DNA of 64,000 nt from assembly GCA_026874595.1 (NCBI GenBank), contig CM049306.1, positions 74,337,642-74,401,641 on the forward strand. The letters run 5' to 3'. Positions 49,601 through 57,918 of the stretch are shown here, one piece after another (within the stretch, counting starts at the first letter, position 1; every line of letters begins with the position of its first letter). The stretch is from Sipunculus nudus (taxonomy: Eukaryota > Annelida > Sipuncula > Golfingiida > Sipunculidae). Position numbers and translations under genes: made by a program. Below the pieces are notes generated by a model. It saw nothing but the letters and a program-made list of their open reading frames with translations. It was not told the DNA's origin and made no database searches.

Positions 49601-52600
49601 ATATGAAACCCTCGGGAATAAACTGCCCTTATATCAATAGGGTATGATCCATCTGAGCAAATGGATAGGTTATCACATCTCCAAAAACATGGTATTTTAA
49701 TCAACAACATAATCTGTGTATGGTATATCTGACCCTTTTCATGCAAACACGCAATAATAATTGTCAAAAAAATAACTATGATACAGGACTTAATACAGTT
49801 ACCATAACAGTTATGAGGGAAGTATTGCAGGATTTATTTTGATTTTTATAATAAATGTAAAAAATTATTGTACTTCGATTGAATAGATTCTGGTGCAATC
49901 GCGAAAATGAAACCCTAGCAAAACATTTAAAATAAAGAAATCTCAGCGAAATTTCAGCCTCGTGAATATGAAGCCAACCACAGTATTTTATTAACTACAA
50001 ACAAAAAGTCAGGCATGTCAGCATTGCACAGTTCTAGGCATATTAATATATATTTTTTCTCACAGAAACCAGTGAGTCTGTTATTTTCTGATTTGGCTAA
50101 TAACAAACAATATAATTAGGGCCCCACTTGATGATTTCACAGGGATGATTCACAGGGATGATTTGTACATACAAGGGCTAGAGACCTATTGAATTACAGA
50201 CCTCTCAGAATTCCAATATGGCTGCCACAGCCCAATCACTGATTCGCTTTCCTGCGCGATAACTCGACAACAATATACTTCAGCTTTCCCAAATACACAT
50301 GGATGATTGGTACATACAAGGGCTCCAGACCTATTGAATTTACACACCCTTCGGAATTCTAATATGGCCACGACACCCTTACATTGTCTTACAAGTCTTA
50401 CATTGTGCCTTGGTTATGCAATATTTTAAGACTAACATCGACCTGTTCATCTTAATATTCAGGTTATTACAGATGAAGAGGCAGAAAGGCGAGGGAAGAA
50501 GTACGACTTTCAGAGGCAGACCTACCTCTTTGACCTGGATTTTCAGAACGATGGCCAGATGTTTACTGTAGATGCCGGGATGTATGGCAATATTGCTCAT
50601 TTTGTCAACCATTCGGTAAAGAATATTGATTCATATGTACTGTTTATTTATAATCAGTTACAGACCTTGATAAACTGAGGTTCATAAGGAAAAGAAATTG
50701 GTAATCAGTATTCTTATTGTTATGTAGTTTCCGTAAACTATTGGTTTAGACAATCAGATCTATTGAGTGAGATCATACTGCATAAGAGATAACGATATTG
50801 ATTAAATTACTAAATTTTAGAAGAAGAAGCTACTTTCTTAATATTTAACCATTTCTTTATTCAACATTCTGAATATTTACCTTTAGTTTTTGCTTTAAGA
50901 GAAACATTGATAATGTTTTTAGCACAGATTTAAATACTCCTGATATTTCATGAATTACTCCCAGAATGCAAAGAAATGTTAGCTATCTTCAAAGTGGTAA
51001 CAAAATAAATTACAAACCAAAAGTCATTATTAATGACTCATTTATAATTTTTTAATTTCAGTGTGAACCAAATATGGCGACTTATGCTGTTTGGGTGAAC
51101 TGCTTGGACCCACGTCTTCCTCGTATCGCATTTTTTGCCAAACAAGACATCAAGGCTGGGGAGGAGCTCACCTTTGATTACACTATGACAGGTAAACAAT
51201 TATTAGGTCACACCTTTGATTACACTATGACAGGTAAACACTGAACTCTTAGGTCACACTTTTGATTACACTATACCGATACCTTTCCTCTCTGCAGTGT
51301 GTCCATCTGTGGGTCTGTTTTCACACATTAACCCACATATCTTCAGACTTGTTTGACCAATTGGGCTGAACTAGTGTAGCTGTGGGAAAGCTTTATATCA
51401 TACAAAAAAACTGGTGGCGCTTCCTGCAACCAGTCTTGCACGACATCTTTCTGTTTGTCTGCCTTGGGTTAAAATCACTCATATCTCTGCAGTGGTTGGA
51501 CTTGTCCACCTGAAATTTTGCATATGAATACATCTTGGATAGCCTTCTCTTTCAAATAACAGGTGGCACAACCTACAGTCATGTTTAGGTGGCAGACATC
51601 CATGCTAATATACAGCCCTTTCCACTCAATCCATGCCTCACTTCACCTGTCTTACTTTGATTTTGGTGGATACACGTAGTCACTTATTGAATACCCTTAT
51701 CTTTGTTCTGTGAAGTCCTTACCACAAAAACACTGATGTTTATAAACAATGTTGTTCAACATAATTGTTGGGACTTAATTACCCCTCTTCACCACATTAA
51801 AACTTGGCCAGCGTGGGTATAATTAGAAGCCCCGGTGCATTATGGGCGACAGATTTTGACGCCATTCAATAAGTAACATATTAAACAATATGGTATGGTT
51901 GTGTGGCTTTTTATTAGGGCTTTAAATTGTAAAATTGATCAATTATTCAATTCACTGGTGATTTTATTTATCTGTAAAGAAGTTAGTAAATTTTTAAAAA
52001 GTCCCCAGGTTAAAATGGTAGTTACATGTTTTGATCATCATACTGAAAGAATTATTTCTTGAGTTTCACAGGTACATGCCAGTAAGACTCAGTGGTATAA
52101 ACACTGTTCAAATTTAAATATAATATTCCCGTTACAAACCTTGACCCCTTACTTCATTAAAATCAAGCCCAGGTGTTATATTTTATTTGTAAATATTCAT
52201 AGTCAGTTTTGGTAAAATCCATCAAGTTCCTAGTAAGTTATTGCAGTACCACCACATAGGAATCCGATAACCTAGCCAGTGCTCCAGGTTAACAGTCATT
52301 TGCTTGCATGATGCAAGTAAAAGTTACAGAAATGGTGGTAGGGAAACCAAAGTTGGCTCAAGCTTGCTCCACTGGGCAAGTGAATCCCACATAAACCTTC
52401 ACCCTAAGGCCTGAATCTGAACTGATCTTCAGTTTGCCATTTTCTTTCATGGAGGAATTAAATCACATTGTTAAAACCTATTCATCTTAAATTACCTGAA
52501 CATTTATCTGCACAAATAGTTTAAACAAATATTTAAACATTGCATGAAATAAAACAAGCAACAGAATCATGTAGAACACGAAGTGTACATGGCTGTGATC

Positions 52601-53489
52601 ACTGCAAGGGCAAGTAAAAATTCATGTAGGTAAGTAAAAGCTAAATCTTACTTGCCCAGCTGGGCAAGTACTAGCCCCGCTAGTCATGTCAAATATGCCT
52701 TCATTCTGCTAAACTTTGACAAAATTCTTTATTGGTTAATATTAATGGTGTTCCATCAAAATTCATTGCAACAGCACCAAAAGATATAGGATAGATGCTG
52801 CTTGTACCATAAAACGATACTGATATATTATATAAAAAAAATTCAGCATCACATGCCTGCCTCATGAATACTTTGGCATGGACAGAGCTGTCTGGCATGG
52901 ACAGAGCTGTCTGTATTTGCTACCACTGGCCAAGGATAACCTAAATATCTTAATATTTCCCATTTTTCCAGGAGCATTGTCCTCATCTGAAGAAAATATT
53001 GCGGCAGAGGTAAACATGGAAGAAGAAACACAAGACCAAGGGACAGAGGAGGAAGCTGTCAACGCGGAGGTAAACAGAACGCAAAATGGCCTTACGGGGG
53101 ACCATAATCCTGCAGAGAATGGTGCGACGGAAAGCAGTAAAGATGTAAAGGAGATCGAGTTGGCAAAAACACTGAACGGCCTATCTCATAATGCCTTGGC
53201 AAACTCGTCAAGTCCCAGTAAAGGTCTAAACAATAATGAAGATTTAAGCCATTGTATTAAAATGAATGGAATCAGTGTGGATGCAGACAAGTTAGCATCT
53301 GCTGTGGTAGAGACACAAGTAGGAGTTGTATTACCAAAGAGTGAATCTGCATCGCAAGACATTCTTGATTCCGAAACTTCTCCCAAAGCGAAATCTCCAG
53401 GTTCCCGACAGGGAAAGTCACCATACAGGAACAGATTGAAAATCAGATGCCATTGTGGGACACCGTCCTGCCGAGGTTTTCTGTTCTGA
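28467..53489 (+). CDS. SUV39H1: histone H3K9 methyltransferase SUV39H1/SUV39H2-like, whole coding region
   Basis: Exons 28467-28635, 46685-46770, 47417-48247, 50463-50615, 51062-51191 and 52972-53489; 1,887 nt, 628 residues plus stop, all GT-AG and in phase. Chromodomain about residues 72-125 (YEVEGILDR ... YLIKWQGW ... SWEPEENL), with the aromatic cage Tyr/Trp residues present. Pre-SET about 266-319 with its Cys clusters ([18 protein letters not shown]). SET about 329-457 with [10 protein letters not shown] (SAM site), NHSCEPN (411-417) and [10 protein letters not shown]; post-[11 protein letters not shown] (616-623). It would methylate H3 Lys9 and read H3K9me through the chromodomain, acting in heterochromatin. 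Human SUV39H1 is 412 residues; the excess is mainly a longer linker before post-SET and between chromodomain and pre-SET. Not fused to eIF2-gamma as in insects. One invertebrate gene probably corresponds to both vertebrate paralogues. Confidence 0.96.
29337..31550 (+). mobile_element. H1-family element, divergent copy
   Basis: Starts with a fold-back AGCTCAGCTGACTGTAAGTC and its complement CTGAGCT, then the family's CGTCTGTCCGGATGTCC region; ends with CAGCTGAGCGCC, the palindrome GACCCATGGGTC and CCTTGTT. Middle part is diverged, with related words near 31,080-31,160 (ATGTACATGCCAGAAATTA). In SUV39H intron 1. Whether this is one continuous element or two fragments is uncertain. Confidence 0.55.
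29895..30175 (+). repeat. dispersed block shared with 42,215-42,510
   Basis: Both blocks run: 'ggcagctt', a C-run, 'gatg-ataaactagatga', 'ttgtattgta', 'gttacaatgatt', 'aattgtgtccaca', 'aaagtgtgga', in the same order and orientation. Probably an interior segment of a diverged H1-type element. Confidence 0.7.
31575..31872 (+). mobile_element. SINE family B, forward copy
   Basis: Head GGTGGGGTGCGTGAC ... GTTTTGGGTTTG is pol III-like but weak; body 'caagggtgtgttctctcaac', 'gtgaatgggtac'; tail 'agctacaagaatgaacaggc' and 'aaggcaaagtgt'. A reverse-strand relative lies at 56,838-57,110, which sets the element's extent. Intronic in SUV39H. Confidence 0.6.
31967..32271 (+). mobile_element. H1-family element, left part, interrupted by a LINE
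   Basis: Begins AGCTCAGCTGACTATAAGTC with its fold-back complement; proceeds in the family order (CACGTTTTGAAA, GTTAGATGTCCCCAAAATCT, CAAGACTATTTAATATCA) and breaks after 'tatacatattttt'. The family continues at 35,155, beyond the LINE. Confidence 0.8.
32272..35154 (+). mobile_element. LINE (non-LTR retrotransposon), CR1/L2-type, 5'-truncated
   Basis: Encodes most of an apurinic-type endonuclease ([28 protein letters not shown]) and a reverse transcriptase with [44 protein letters not shown] and catalytic YADD (34,147-34,158). The C-terminal [34 protein letters not shown] and [12 protein letters not shown] is typical of the CR1/L2 group. The frame shifts twice (about 32,750-32,785 and about 33,930) and has a stop TAA at 34,315; the final stop is at 34,993. 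The 3' end TGTAAAGCGCTTTTG ... ggcactatataaat plus an (ATT)n tail also fits this group. It lies in an H1 repeat in sense orientation within SUV39H intron 1. The 5' part including ORF1 is absent. Confidence 0.93.
35155..35345 (+). mobile_element. H1-family element, right part after the LINE
   Basis: Resumes the interrupted H1 order: 'ccctatacatttgctatc', 'cataccagaaat', 'ataatgcactt', 'aaaaatcaggaaatatattt', then 'gctgatgctagagacattttt'. The same order is continuous at 37,030-37,175, which has no LINE. Confidence 0.75.
35346..36046. other. intronic, no gene; diffuse repeat-like sequence
   Basis: Contains words such as GGTTTAAGATCAAGGTCATG and CTGTCTGTTTGTCTG of the kind found in molluscan interspersed repeats, but no ends or copies defining an element were found. 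Confidence 0.4.
36047..41307 (+). mobile_element. H1-family array: two heads followed by two tails
   Basis: Head 1 36,047-37,180 and head 2 37,181-38,316 each start AGCTCAGCTGACTATAAGTC with the complementary CTGAGCT (13-bp stem, one mismatch), then CCGTCCGTCC repeats and matching order up to 'gctgaagct-gagattttt'. Tail 1 38,317-39,793 and tail 2 39,794-41,307 each start GTCAGGGATGTAACATTATT and end CAGCTGAG ... GACCC-ATGGGTCCCTTGTT (tail 1 with small changes). Tails differ by scattered substitutions and small indels. No coding capacity. Junctions all fall in runs of T. Confidence 0.85.
41308..41606 (-). mobile_element. TK-family element, 5' fragment in reverse
   Basis: Read on the minus strand it starts GTATCCACTAAAACAGAG and continues through the family head (CTCCGTAACCACTGGGCG, CACATGTGAACTGCTG, GACCTCTGACCTTTCCTCTC) up to 'atagcttttaaacatacac', where it stops at the end of the H1 array. 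It has the best-preserved 5' hairpin (GTATCCAC pairing with GTGGATAC around AAAACAGAGTTTT). Confidence 0.8.
41970..42510 (+). repeat. diverged H1 tail fragment plus dispersed block
   Basis: 41,970-42,150 follows the tail order (TTTAATCAAGATTCAATTGT, ACCTTAAATTTTG, CAACTTTGG). 42,215-42,510 matches 29,895-30,175, including a C-run. The region is more diverged than the 36-41 kb array and so is probably older. Confidence 0.65.
43004..43542. mobile_element. 539-bp element with about 110-125-bp inverted terminal repeats
   Basis: Left arm starts TAGACTGGTACC and holds CATAGAGACGGGCGTACAAC, GCCATCTTATGTACTCC and CAGACTGGTT; the right arm is its inverted copy (GTACTTAAGATGGCGTTGTA, CGCCTGTCTCTATG, GGTACCAGTCC). 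GACCTC lies directly outside both ends (42,998-43,003; 43,543-43,548) as a possible target duplication. No coding capacity. In SUV39H intron 1. Confidence 0.8.
44280..46102 (+). mobile_element. TK-family element, full copy 1, with five 280-bp tandem units
   Basis: 5' end TGTATCCGCC, folding into a hairpin (GTATC with GATAC, CAAAAC with GTTTTG, 44,281-44,310). A unique head of about 300 bases follows. The core repeats a 280-bp unit made of two related halves, each bearing the palindrome GGTGGCGCCACC or a variant, at 44,598, 44,746, 44,877, 45,026, 45,157, 45,306, 45,437, 45,586, 45,715 and 45,864 (alternating 149 and 131 bases). The 3' end has GGCGGATAC (complement of the 5' end), a hairpin GTAGTCG/CGACTAC at 46,072-46,090, and CTAG. 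No coding capacity. The design matches Helitron/Helentron non-autonomous elements such as bivalve pearl; the class is inference. Confidence 0.85.
46103..46684. other. end of SUV39H intron 1, nothing recognised
   Basis: AT-rich intronic sequence running to the exon 2 acceptor; no element ends, frames or motifs stand out. Confidence 0.5.
46685..46770 (+). CDS. SUV39H1: SUV39H exon 2 (start of chromodomain)
   Basis: Acceptor TTTGTTGTAG, donor GTAAGT. Encodes [20 protein letters not shown] then RAKGEN, the first strand of the chromodomain including the cage Tyr. Phase 1 in, phase 0 out. Confidence 0.93.
47417..48247 (+). CDS. SUV39H1: SUV39H exon 3 (chromodomain end to early SET, residues 86-362)
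   Basis: Acceptor TTTTTTTTAG, donor GTAGGT after GEIxGE-type sequence MEYIGE. Completes the chromodomain ([20 protein letters not shown]), then a basic linker with [11 protein letters not shown] (possible nuclear signal), the [10 protein letters not shown] entry to pre-SET, all pre-SET cysteines and the SET start. The open frame continues into the intron for 11 residues, so the donor sets the end. One very long exon replaces several in vertebrates. Confidence 0.97.
48701..49030. mobile_element. 330-bp MITE with about 68-bp inverted repeats
   Basis: Left arm GGGTACCTTTGAACAAGGTT, TATTTACGGTAATTCC, GCATTTGCTTAACAGCGCC; the right arm is the inverted copy (GGCGCTGATAAGCAAATGC, GAGTTACCGTAAATAAC, TTGTTCAAAGGTATCC). 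About 60 of 68 positions pair. No target duplication was identified. Lies in SUV39H intron 3. Confidence 0.85.
49534..49983. mobile_element. M1-family MITE, copy 3 (best preserved ends)
   Basis: CTGTGGTTGCCC at the left and GCCAACCACAG at the right, with TA directly outside both. Internal 'gcgagggtttt' and 'gaaaccctcg' words repeat in opposite orientations. 450 bp, no coding capacity, in SUV39H intron 3. Confidence 0.8.
50156..50376. repeat. 145-bp period direct duplication
   Basis: TACATACAAGGGCT, AGACCTATTGAATT and GAATTC-AATATGGC recur in order at 50,156-50,237 and 50,301-50,376. Just upstream of SUV39H exon 4, in intron 3. Confidence 0.75.
50463..50615 (+). CDS. SUV39H1: SUV39H exon 4 (SET core, residues 363-413)
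   Basis: Acceptor AATATTCAG, donor GTAAAG. Encodes [27 protein letters not shown] and [15 protein letters not shown], the strands and knot that lead to the catalytic centre. The NHS of NHSC is split from its Cys by the intron. Phase 0 both sides. Confidence 0.97.
51062..51191 (+). CDS. SUV39H1: SUV39H exon 5 (NHSC Cys to FDYTM, residues 414-456)
   Basis: Acceptor TTTAATTTCAG, donor ACAG|GTAAAC. Encodes [40 protein letters not shown] and TMT. The final 24 bases and the donor are duplicated directly downstream, so a second in-phase donor exists at 51,233/51,234. Confidence 0.96.
51168..51275 (+). repeat. SUV39H1: tandem copies of the exon 5 end and its splice donor
   Basis: CACCTTTGATTACACTATGA plus CAGGTAAACA occurs at the true exon end and again at 51,211-51,240; a third partial copy without donor is at 51,255-51,275. 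The second donor is 42 bases downstream of the first with an open frame between them. Confidence 0.9.
51280..51709 (+). mobile_element. TK-family element, truncated degenerate copy
   Basis: Retains part of the head (CCTTTCCTCTCTGCAGTG), one core unit (TGGTGGCGCTTCCTGCAACC, CTGCCTTGGGTTAAAATCAC) and the tail (GGTGGATACACGTAGTCAC) with a weakened 3' hairpin. In SUV39H intron 5. Confidence 0.75.
52260..52680. repeat. repeat-like block with CTTGCCC/GGGCAAG palindromes
   Basis: 52,649-52,670 is a perfect 22-bp palindrome centred on CCCAGCTGGG. Related words (CTGGGCAAGTGAATCCC near 52,371; CTTGCATGATGCAAG near 52,303; GGGCAAGTAAAAATTC near 52,609) occur nearby. Likely an old transposon remnant in SUV39H intron 5; ends not found. 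Confidence 0.4.
52874..52911. repeat. 19-bp tandem duplication before SUV39H exon 6
   Basis: Two exact units of TGGCATGGACAGAGCTGTC, about 60 bases upstream of the exon 6 acceptor. Confidence 0.95.
52972..53489 (+). CDS. SUV39H1: SUV39H exon 6 (linker and post-SET, residues 457-628)
   Basis: Acceptor CATTTTTCCAG. About 150 residues of acidic, Ser/Asn/Glu-rich, probably disordered linker ([20 protein letters not shown] and onward), then [19 protein letters not shown] and post-[16 protein letters not shown] with TGA. The human linker at this place is only about 34 residues. The three post-SET cysteines are intact. Confidence 0.95.
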
Positions 53490-53637
53490 TCTGTATCATC
53501 ACTAGTTCCATAAGCGACATGAATTTTGAATGTCTGCAATAGACATCTCAGGGTTGTATATATTGATGACAAGAATTTCAGGAAAGCAGGATTTCTTAAA
53601 ACTGCAGCATATTGAAACCTCCATTTTAAAATGTATC

Positions 53638-53643
53638 ATTAAA
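53638..53643 (+). terminator. SUV39H1: candidate poly(A) signal of SUV39H
   Basis: ATTAAA 149 bases after the stop codon, followed about 30 bases later by the GT-rich CTGTCTGTGTGTGTTTTATG. This would give a short 3' UTR. Canonical AATAAA hexamers lie further on at 55,450, 56,106 and 56,553 and could serve longer transcripts. Confidence 0.4.
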
Positions 53644-56600
53644 CTTTGAGTGTACTCCATTCCACTTTGCTGTCTGTGTGTGTTTTATGATCTTTTTGTC
53701 AAAGCTGTTTATTTGGACACTTTAATATCAGGATACGAGTGCAAAAAATGTGCAATTTTTGCTTCAGAAGGAAAGAGGATTTACTTTACATCAAACTTTC
53801 TGTTATAATTAAACAACTGATGCCTCCATAGTGCAAATGGAAACAAATATCGGTTTGTTGAACAACATTTACAAACCACTTGCGCACCTTTCTCAGTTCA
53901 TTTGTTTTGAGGTTGTGTAGAAAATGCATGAAAAATATGACAGTTGGACAGGAATGGTGGAATGAAGTATAGATTCAAAGATTTCTTGGTCTCCCTGTAT
54001 ATTATACTCACCAAAGGTTGATCTTCATATTTTAATTATCATTTAATCCTTATATCATATGTGTCTTGTATTTATGCCATTGTTTAATTTGTGAATGACC
54101 TTGACCTTGTATAGGCCTGTTTTGGGCAAGATTCAAACAAAACATAAGATATCTCAAGAAGGATTGGATGAAGTGTTAAAACTAAGAAGCAGGAGGACAA
54201 AGACCTTCTGTGGATAGCTTTAAATTGTATGGAAGACTGGTGGCACCACCTACAACTCACAATCACTGTCACTGGTAAAGGATGTGAGCAATATCATTTA
54301 AGAGCTGACAGACTTATAAATTGTGAATGTGTATAAATATGAGTAATGGGATAAGAAAGGAAAATCTGTGGTAATGGGATTTAGTCTGTATTAATATGGG
54401 TCATGATTTTCCAGTGAAAGAAATCTTGACAATGATGAAGGACTCGAGTCAATTTTTAAGGACTACTCGCATCAGTACTCAAGGGTCTTGGAATTGTGCT
54501 TTGATTTAGGGGGGGGGGGGGGCGGGTGTCATTCTAGAAATCAGCCTGGGTTCCAGTCCAGTAGAAAAAAAAAAACTCTCCAACAAATTAAATATGGGTG
54601 AACTACCTACAAAATATTACAACATACAGCTCTGAAGCGTAATTAAAAATTCAAGTAAAAGGCACTTGTAAACTAACATGAAATTTGCATAATTATCTCC
54701 AATAACCTTTTTAAATTTCTTTTAAATAGAGAATTTGTATTGGACTCAGACTTGAACTTCCAAATGACTTGGACTTGAAGAAGGTAGACTCGGATTGTGA
54801 GGACTCGACTACTTCACTTTACCTTGACCTTAATTCAATATTTCATGAAAATTTTGCAAACATTAGCTTGTCTTTAAAATAGTGCATGACCTCAGATCAA
54901 AGGCAGCATGGTCTTGTTATTGATAGTGCTATCTACAATCATTGCTTTTTTTGTGTTCTCTTCAGATCACTACAGAAGAATATGAGCAACATTGTCCAAA
55001 CCTTGAACAATTTCCTTTAAAGTTTGCATATGTGAATTCTGTTGGTTAGCTGCACTGTTAATAACAGATTTAGCATGTTAGTATATATGCATCAAAGGAA
55101 GGGGTGTATTTCAAAGGGGATACAGCTGCCATCTTTCACACCGTGCTGGGCATCTCCAATGCCGGAAATTTCTAGTTGTCCAGTCTATGATGTCTCCACA
55201 AGCCCTGCATTTTCCCACAATTGTCTCACTTTTTGAAGTATGCTGTAACCATGCTGAAAATCCTTTTAATCTATTTTCAAGGCCTAGAATTTAGTAACTT
55301 TGATAATTTCCTTGGGGAAATAATTGAAATTCGCTCTAATGGCTGGCTTTACTCACTGCTGCAGACGAACATGAGGGACAAGCTTTTGACAAGATCTCAT
55401 TTTTCTCTAAAAACGAGATGTGTGTCAATATGGTGATTATTAATATTAAAATAAAGAAGATTGAAAAGATTGGACACCAAAAGGCTTGTGTGAAGGAGGC
55501 TGTAAAACTCAAACCTCAACATCCATTTGTATTCATCAGTTTCTGGTTTTCTTTTTGTTTTGTTTAACATCTGCCTTATTATGTTTCCTCTCCCATGGCG
55601 AAAGATGTGTAGTGTTTTGTCTGTCTTCGTCTGTAGTTATTTTTAGAGTCATTTATTGTAAATGCCATAACTTTTGAACCAAATAGTATTAATTTTCTTG
55701 AAATTTAAATTGTTCCCACCAAAGTATCTGATGAGTTTGAAAACCAGTGACCTTGACCTTCATGTTAATGTTTAAATCAGCCAAAATAGAATTTTTCGTG
55801 AACACTATTGAACTTTTGAACCACTGAATATCTTTTTTTGGGTGAAATTTGATAATGAATTGTTTCCACCAACATCTCAGAAGTTTGAAAACCTGTGACC
55901 TTGACCTTCATCTTCAAGGTCAAATCTTAAGAATTCTAGGATTTTTTATAACCATACAACATATGAAGTAGTCCATATCCTCTTCCTCAAATTTTGGGAT
56001 GGGGGCCCTTAAGGAGGGTCATAAGAAGAGACGGTGTTGTGATATAAATTGATCTTCATGAGCCAGTACAATGATATACTTAAGTTATGACACATTTTAA
56101 ATGCAAATAAACTGTTACATGCTGGTATGCCATAAATAATTTGTGAAAGAGTTCAATGGTTCAGGGAAAAAATTATCATTTTTCTTTGACAATGTTTTTT
56201 GTGGCATAAGATTGTACAGTGTATTTTATAACAAACAGAACATCTGACAACACTGATGTGTTGTCAGGGAATCATGCGATTTAAACAATGTTAAGACTAG
56301 GCATTTGGTTAGATGCCTGATCTAGCATGTAAGTATTGTACAGATGTAGGAGTGTAGTTGTAAGAACTAAGCACACTGGTACTAGACTGGTGTAATCCAC
56401 ATTTCACATCTTGTTTTGTATCAAGGAACGTGAAATTTGCATATTTTGCATTTCATCTGAACGATAGTAACAGCAATAACCTGGTTCTGTCATTCAGGAT
56501 TCTATTTCAGATGCCATCTTATTGTACATTCAGAATTTTCATACAAGATCAGAATAAAAAAATACTTACATTTTAAGCTTTTTGTATTTGTACTGACCTT

Positions 56601-56837
56601 TCAAAAAAGCACAGGGTATCAAAGATAGGATTTCAAAGGGGCTTAGTCTGTGTTAGCGTGCAAAAACCTAAAAAGTTGTGAAATTTGGTAAGGGAAATTT
56701 AAGATCAGACTGACAGTTTAAGATACAAATCTGTAGTCTTGAGTGTTATATTGTTAACCCTGTTGAATATGAACTCTTCTGCTGAAAATTCACAATGGGA
56801 ATTAAAGGTGGGGGTTTATGAATTATAATATATCACA
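53644..56837. other. 3' flank of SUV39H, no gene recognised
   Basis: Short frames only. 54,410-54,830 has ACTCGAGTC/GACTCG words like hAT MITE interiors, and a G-run near 54,511. 55,640-55,930 holds two loosely related units, each ending in 'gtgaccttgaccttcat'. Might be part of a long 3' UTR. Confidence 0.45.
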
Positions 56838-57110
56838 GTCTCATCTGACTTTACTCTTTGCCTTCTTGGTTTTTTGGGCCTGTTCATTCTTGTAGTTTTA
56901 TTGGCTCACTGGAGAACATATAATCGAGCAGCCACACATGGCGCTAGAGGGTTATTTGTCCTACATTTGCCTGCGGCCATTCACTCCTGGGTGGAGAGAG
57001 CGCAACCTTGTGGAAAAGTCTTTGGAGTCTTTGTTCAGACAGCTATATAATGGGAAGCAAACCTACAATCAGCACCCTAACCAAAACACCACCATGTTCT
57101 ATGATTTGAT
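56838..57110 (-). mobile_element. SINE family B, reverse copy
   Basis: On the minus strand it follows the order of 31,575-31,872: GGTTAGGGTGCTGATTGTAG, CACAAGGTTGCGCTCTCTCC, 'gagtgaatgg', then 'aactacaagaatgaacaggc' and 'aaggcaaagag'. Start is approximate. Confidence 0.6.
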
Positions 57111-57313
57111 TAATATTTCATGGTCAGTCATTGGTTTAAGCACACCTACTGATGAAAATAACTAGTTGAAGCAAATATTCAATCACCTGTGAATCTGCTC
57201 TCAGGAGGTTCAGTGATAGTTTTAGGAAGTCTCAGTCTCACTAAATACAGTAACCACAGTATCATACATGCATAGAAGGTCTGAGGGAATATGGATTCGG
57301 CACACAAGTGTGG

Positions 57314-57530
57314 TCTGCATGGAGTATAATCAGCATGGACTTTAATCTACATGGACTATAAACTCTGCATGGACTATAAAATCTGCATGGACTAAAATCT
57401 GCATGGACTCTAAAATCTGCATATACATTAATTTGGTTTTAAATCTGCATGGACAATAAAATCTGCTTAGACTAAGGATTCTGCATGGACACTAAAATCT
57501 GCATGTACTATACAACCTGCATGGACTAAA
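57314..57530. repeat. minisatellite, core CTGCATGGACTAAAAT
   Basis: About twelve imperfect units of 16-20 bases, units varying in the number of A and T bases after GGACT. No coding interpretation. Confidence 0.9.
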
Positions 57531-57918
57531 ATAACCACATTTTAGAAAATGCCACAGAGCTTGGAAGAGAAAGGAGAATGAATGATTGCCAAAGTGCTAC
57601 TGAGGATGCTAGTTGCACGAGGGTGATACAGTATGGTTTACGTCTAGCCCCATCCACTAGAATGCTTATTCATGAGATCCTCCTAAGGTTTGAATACTAC
57701 ATTGTCATGAACCTGACTTAATGAGAGAACAAAAAAAAAAAGAAAGTTTGATACTAGTATATGTACATTGACCCCAGGTGTAGTTCTGTGACTGAGTAAA
57801 TGTTTATTAATTTTTAACACATTACTGTTCACAGGCTCACTAAAGCTCACTCAAAACTCTCACCTAGATCTAAATTGTATGGATAGATTCTCTTAGGTCA
57901 AAAATATTGCATATTTAT

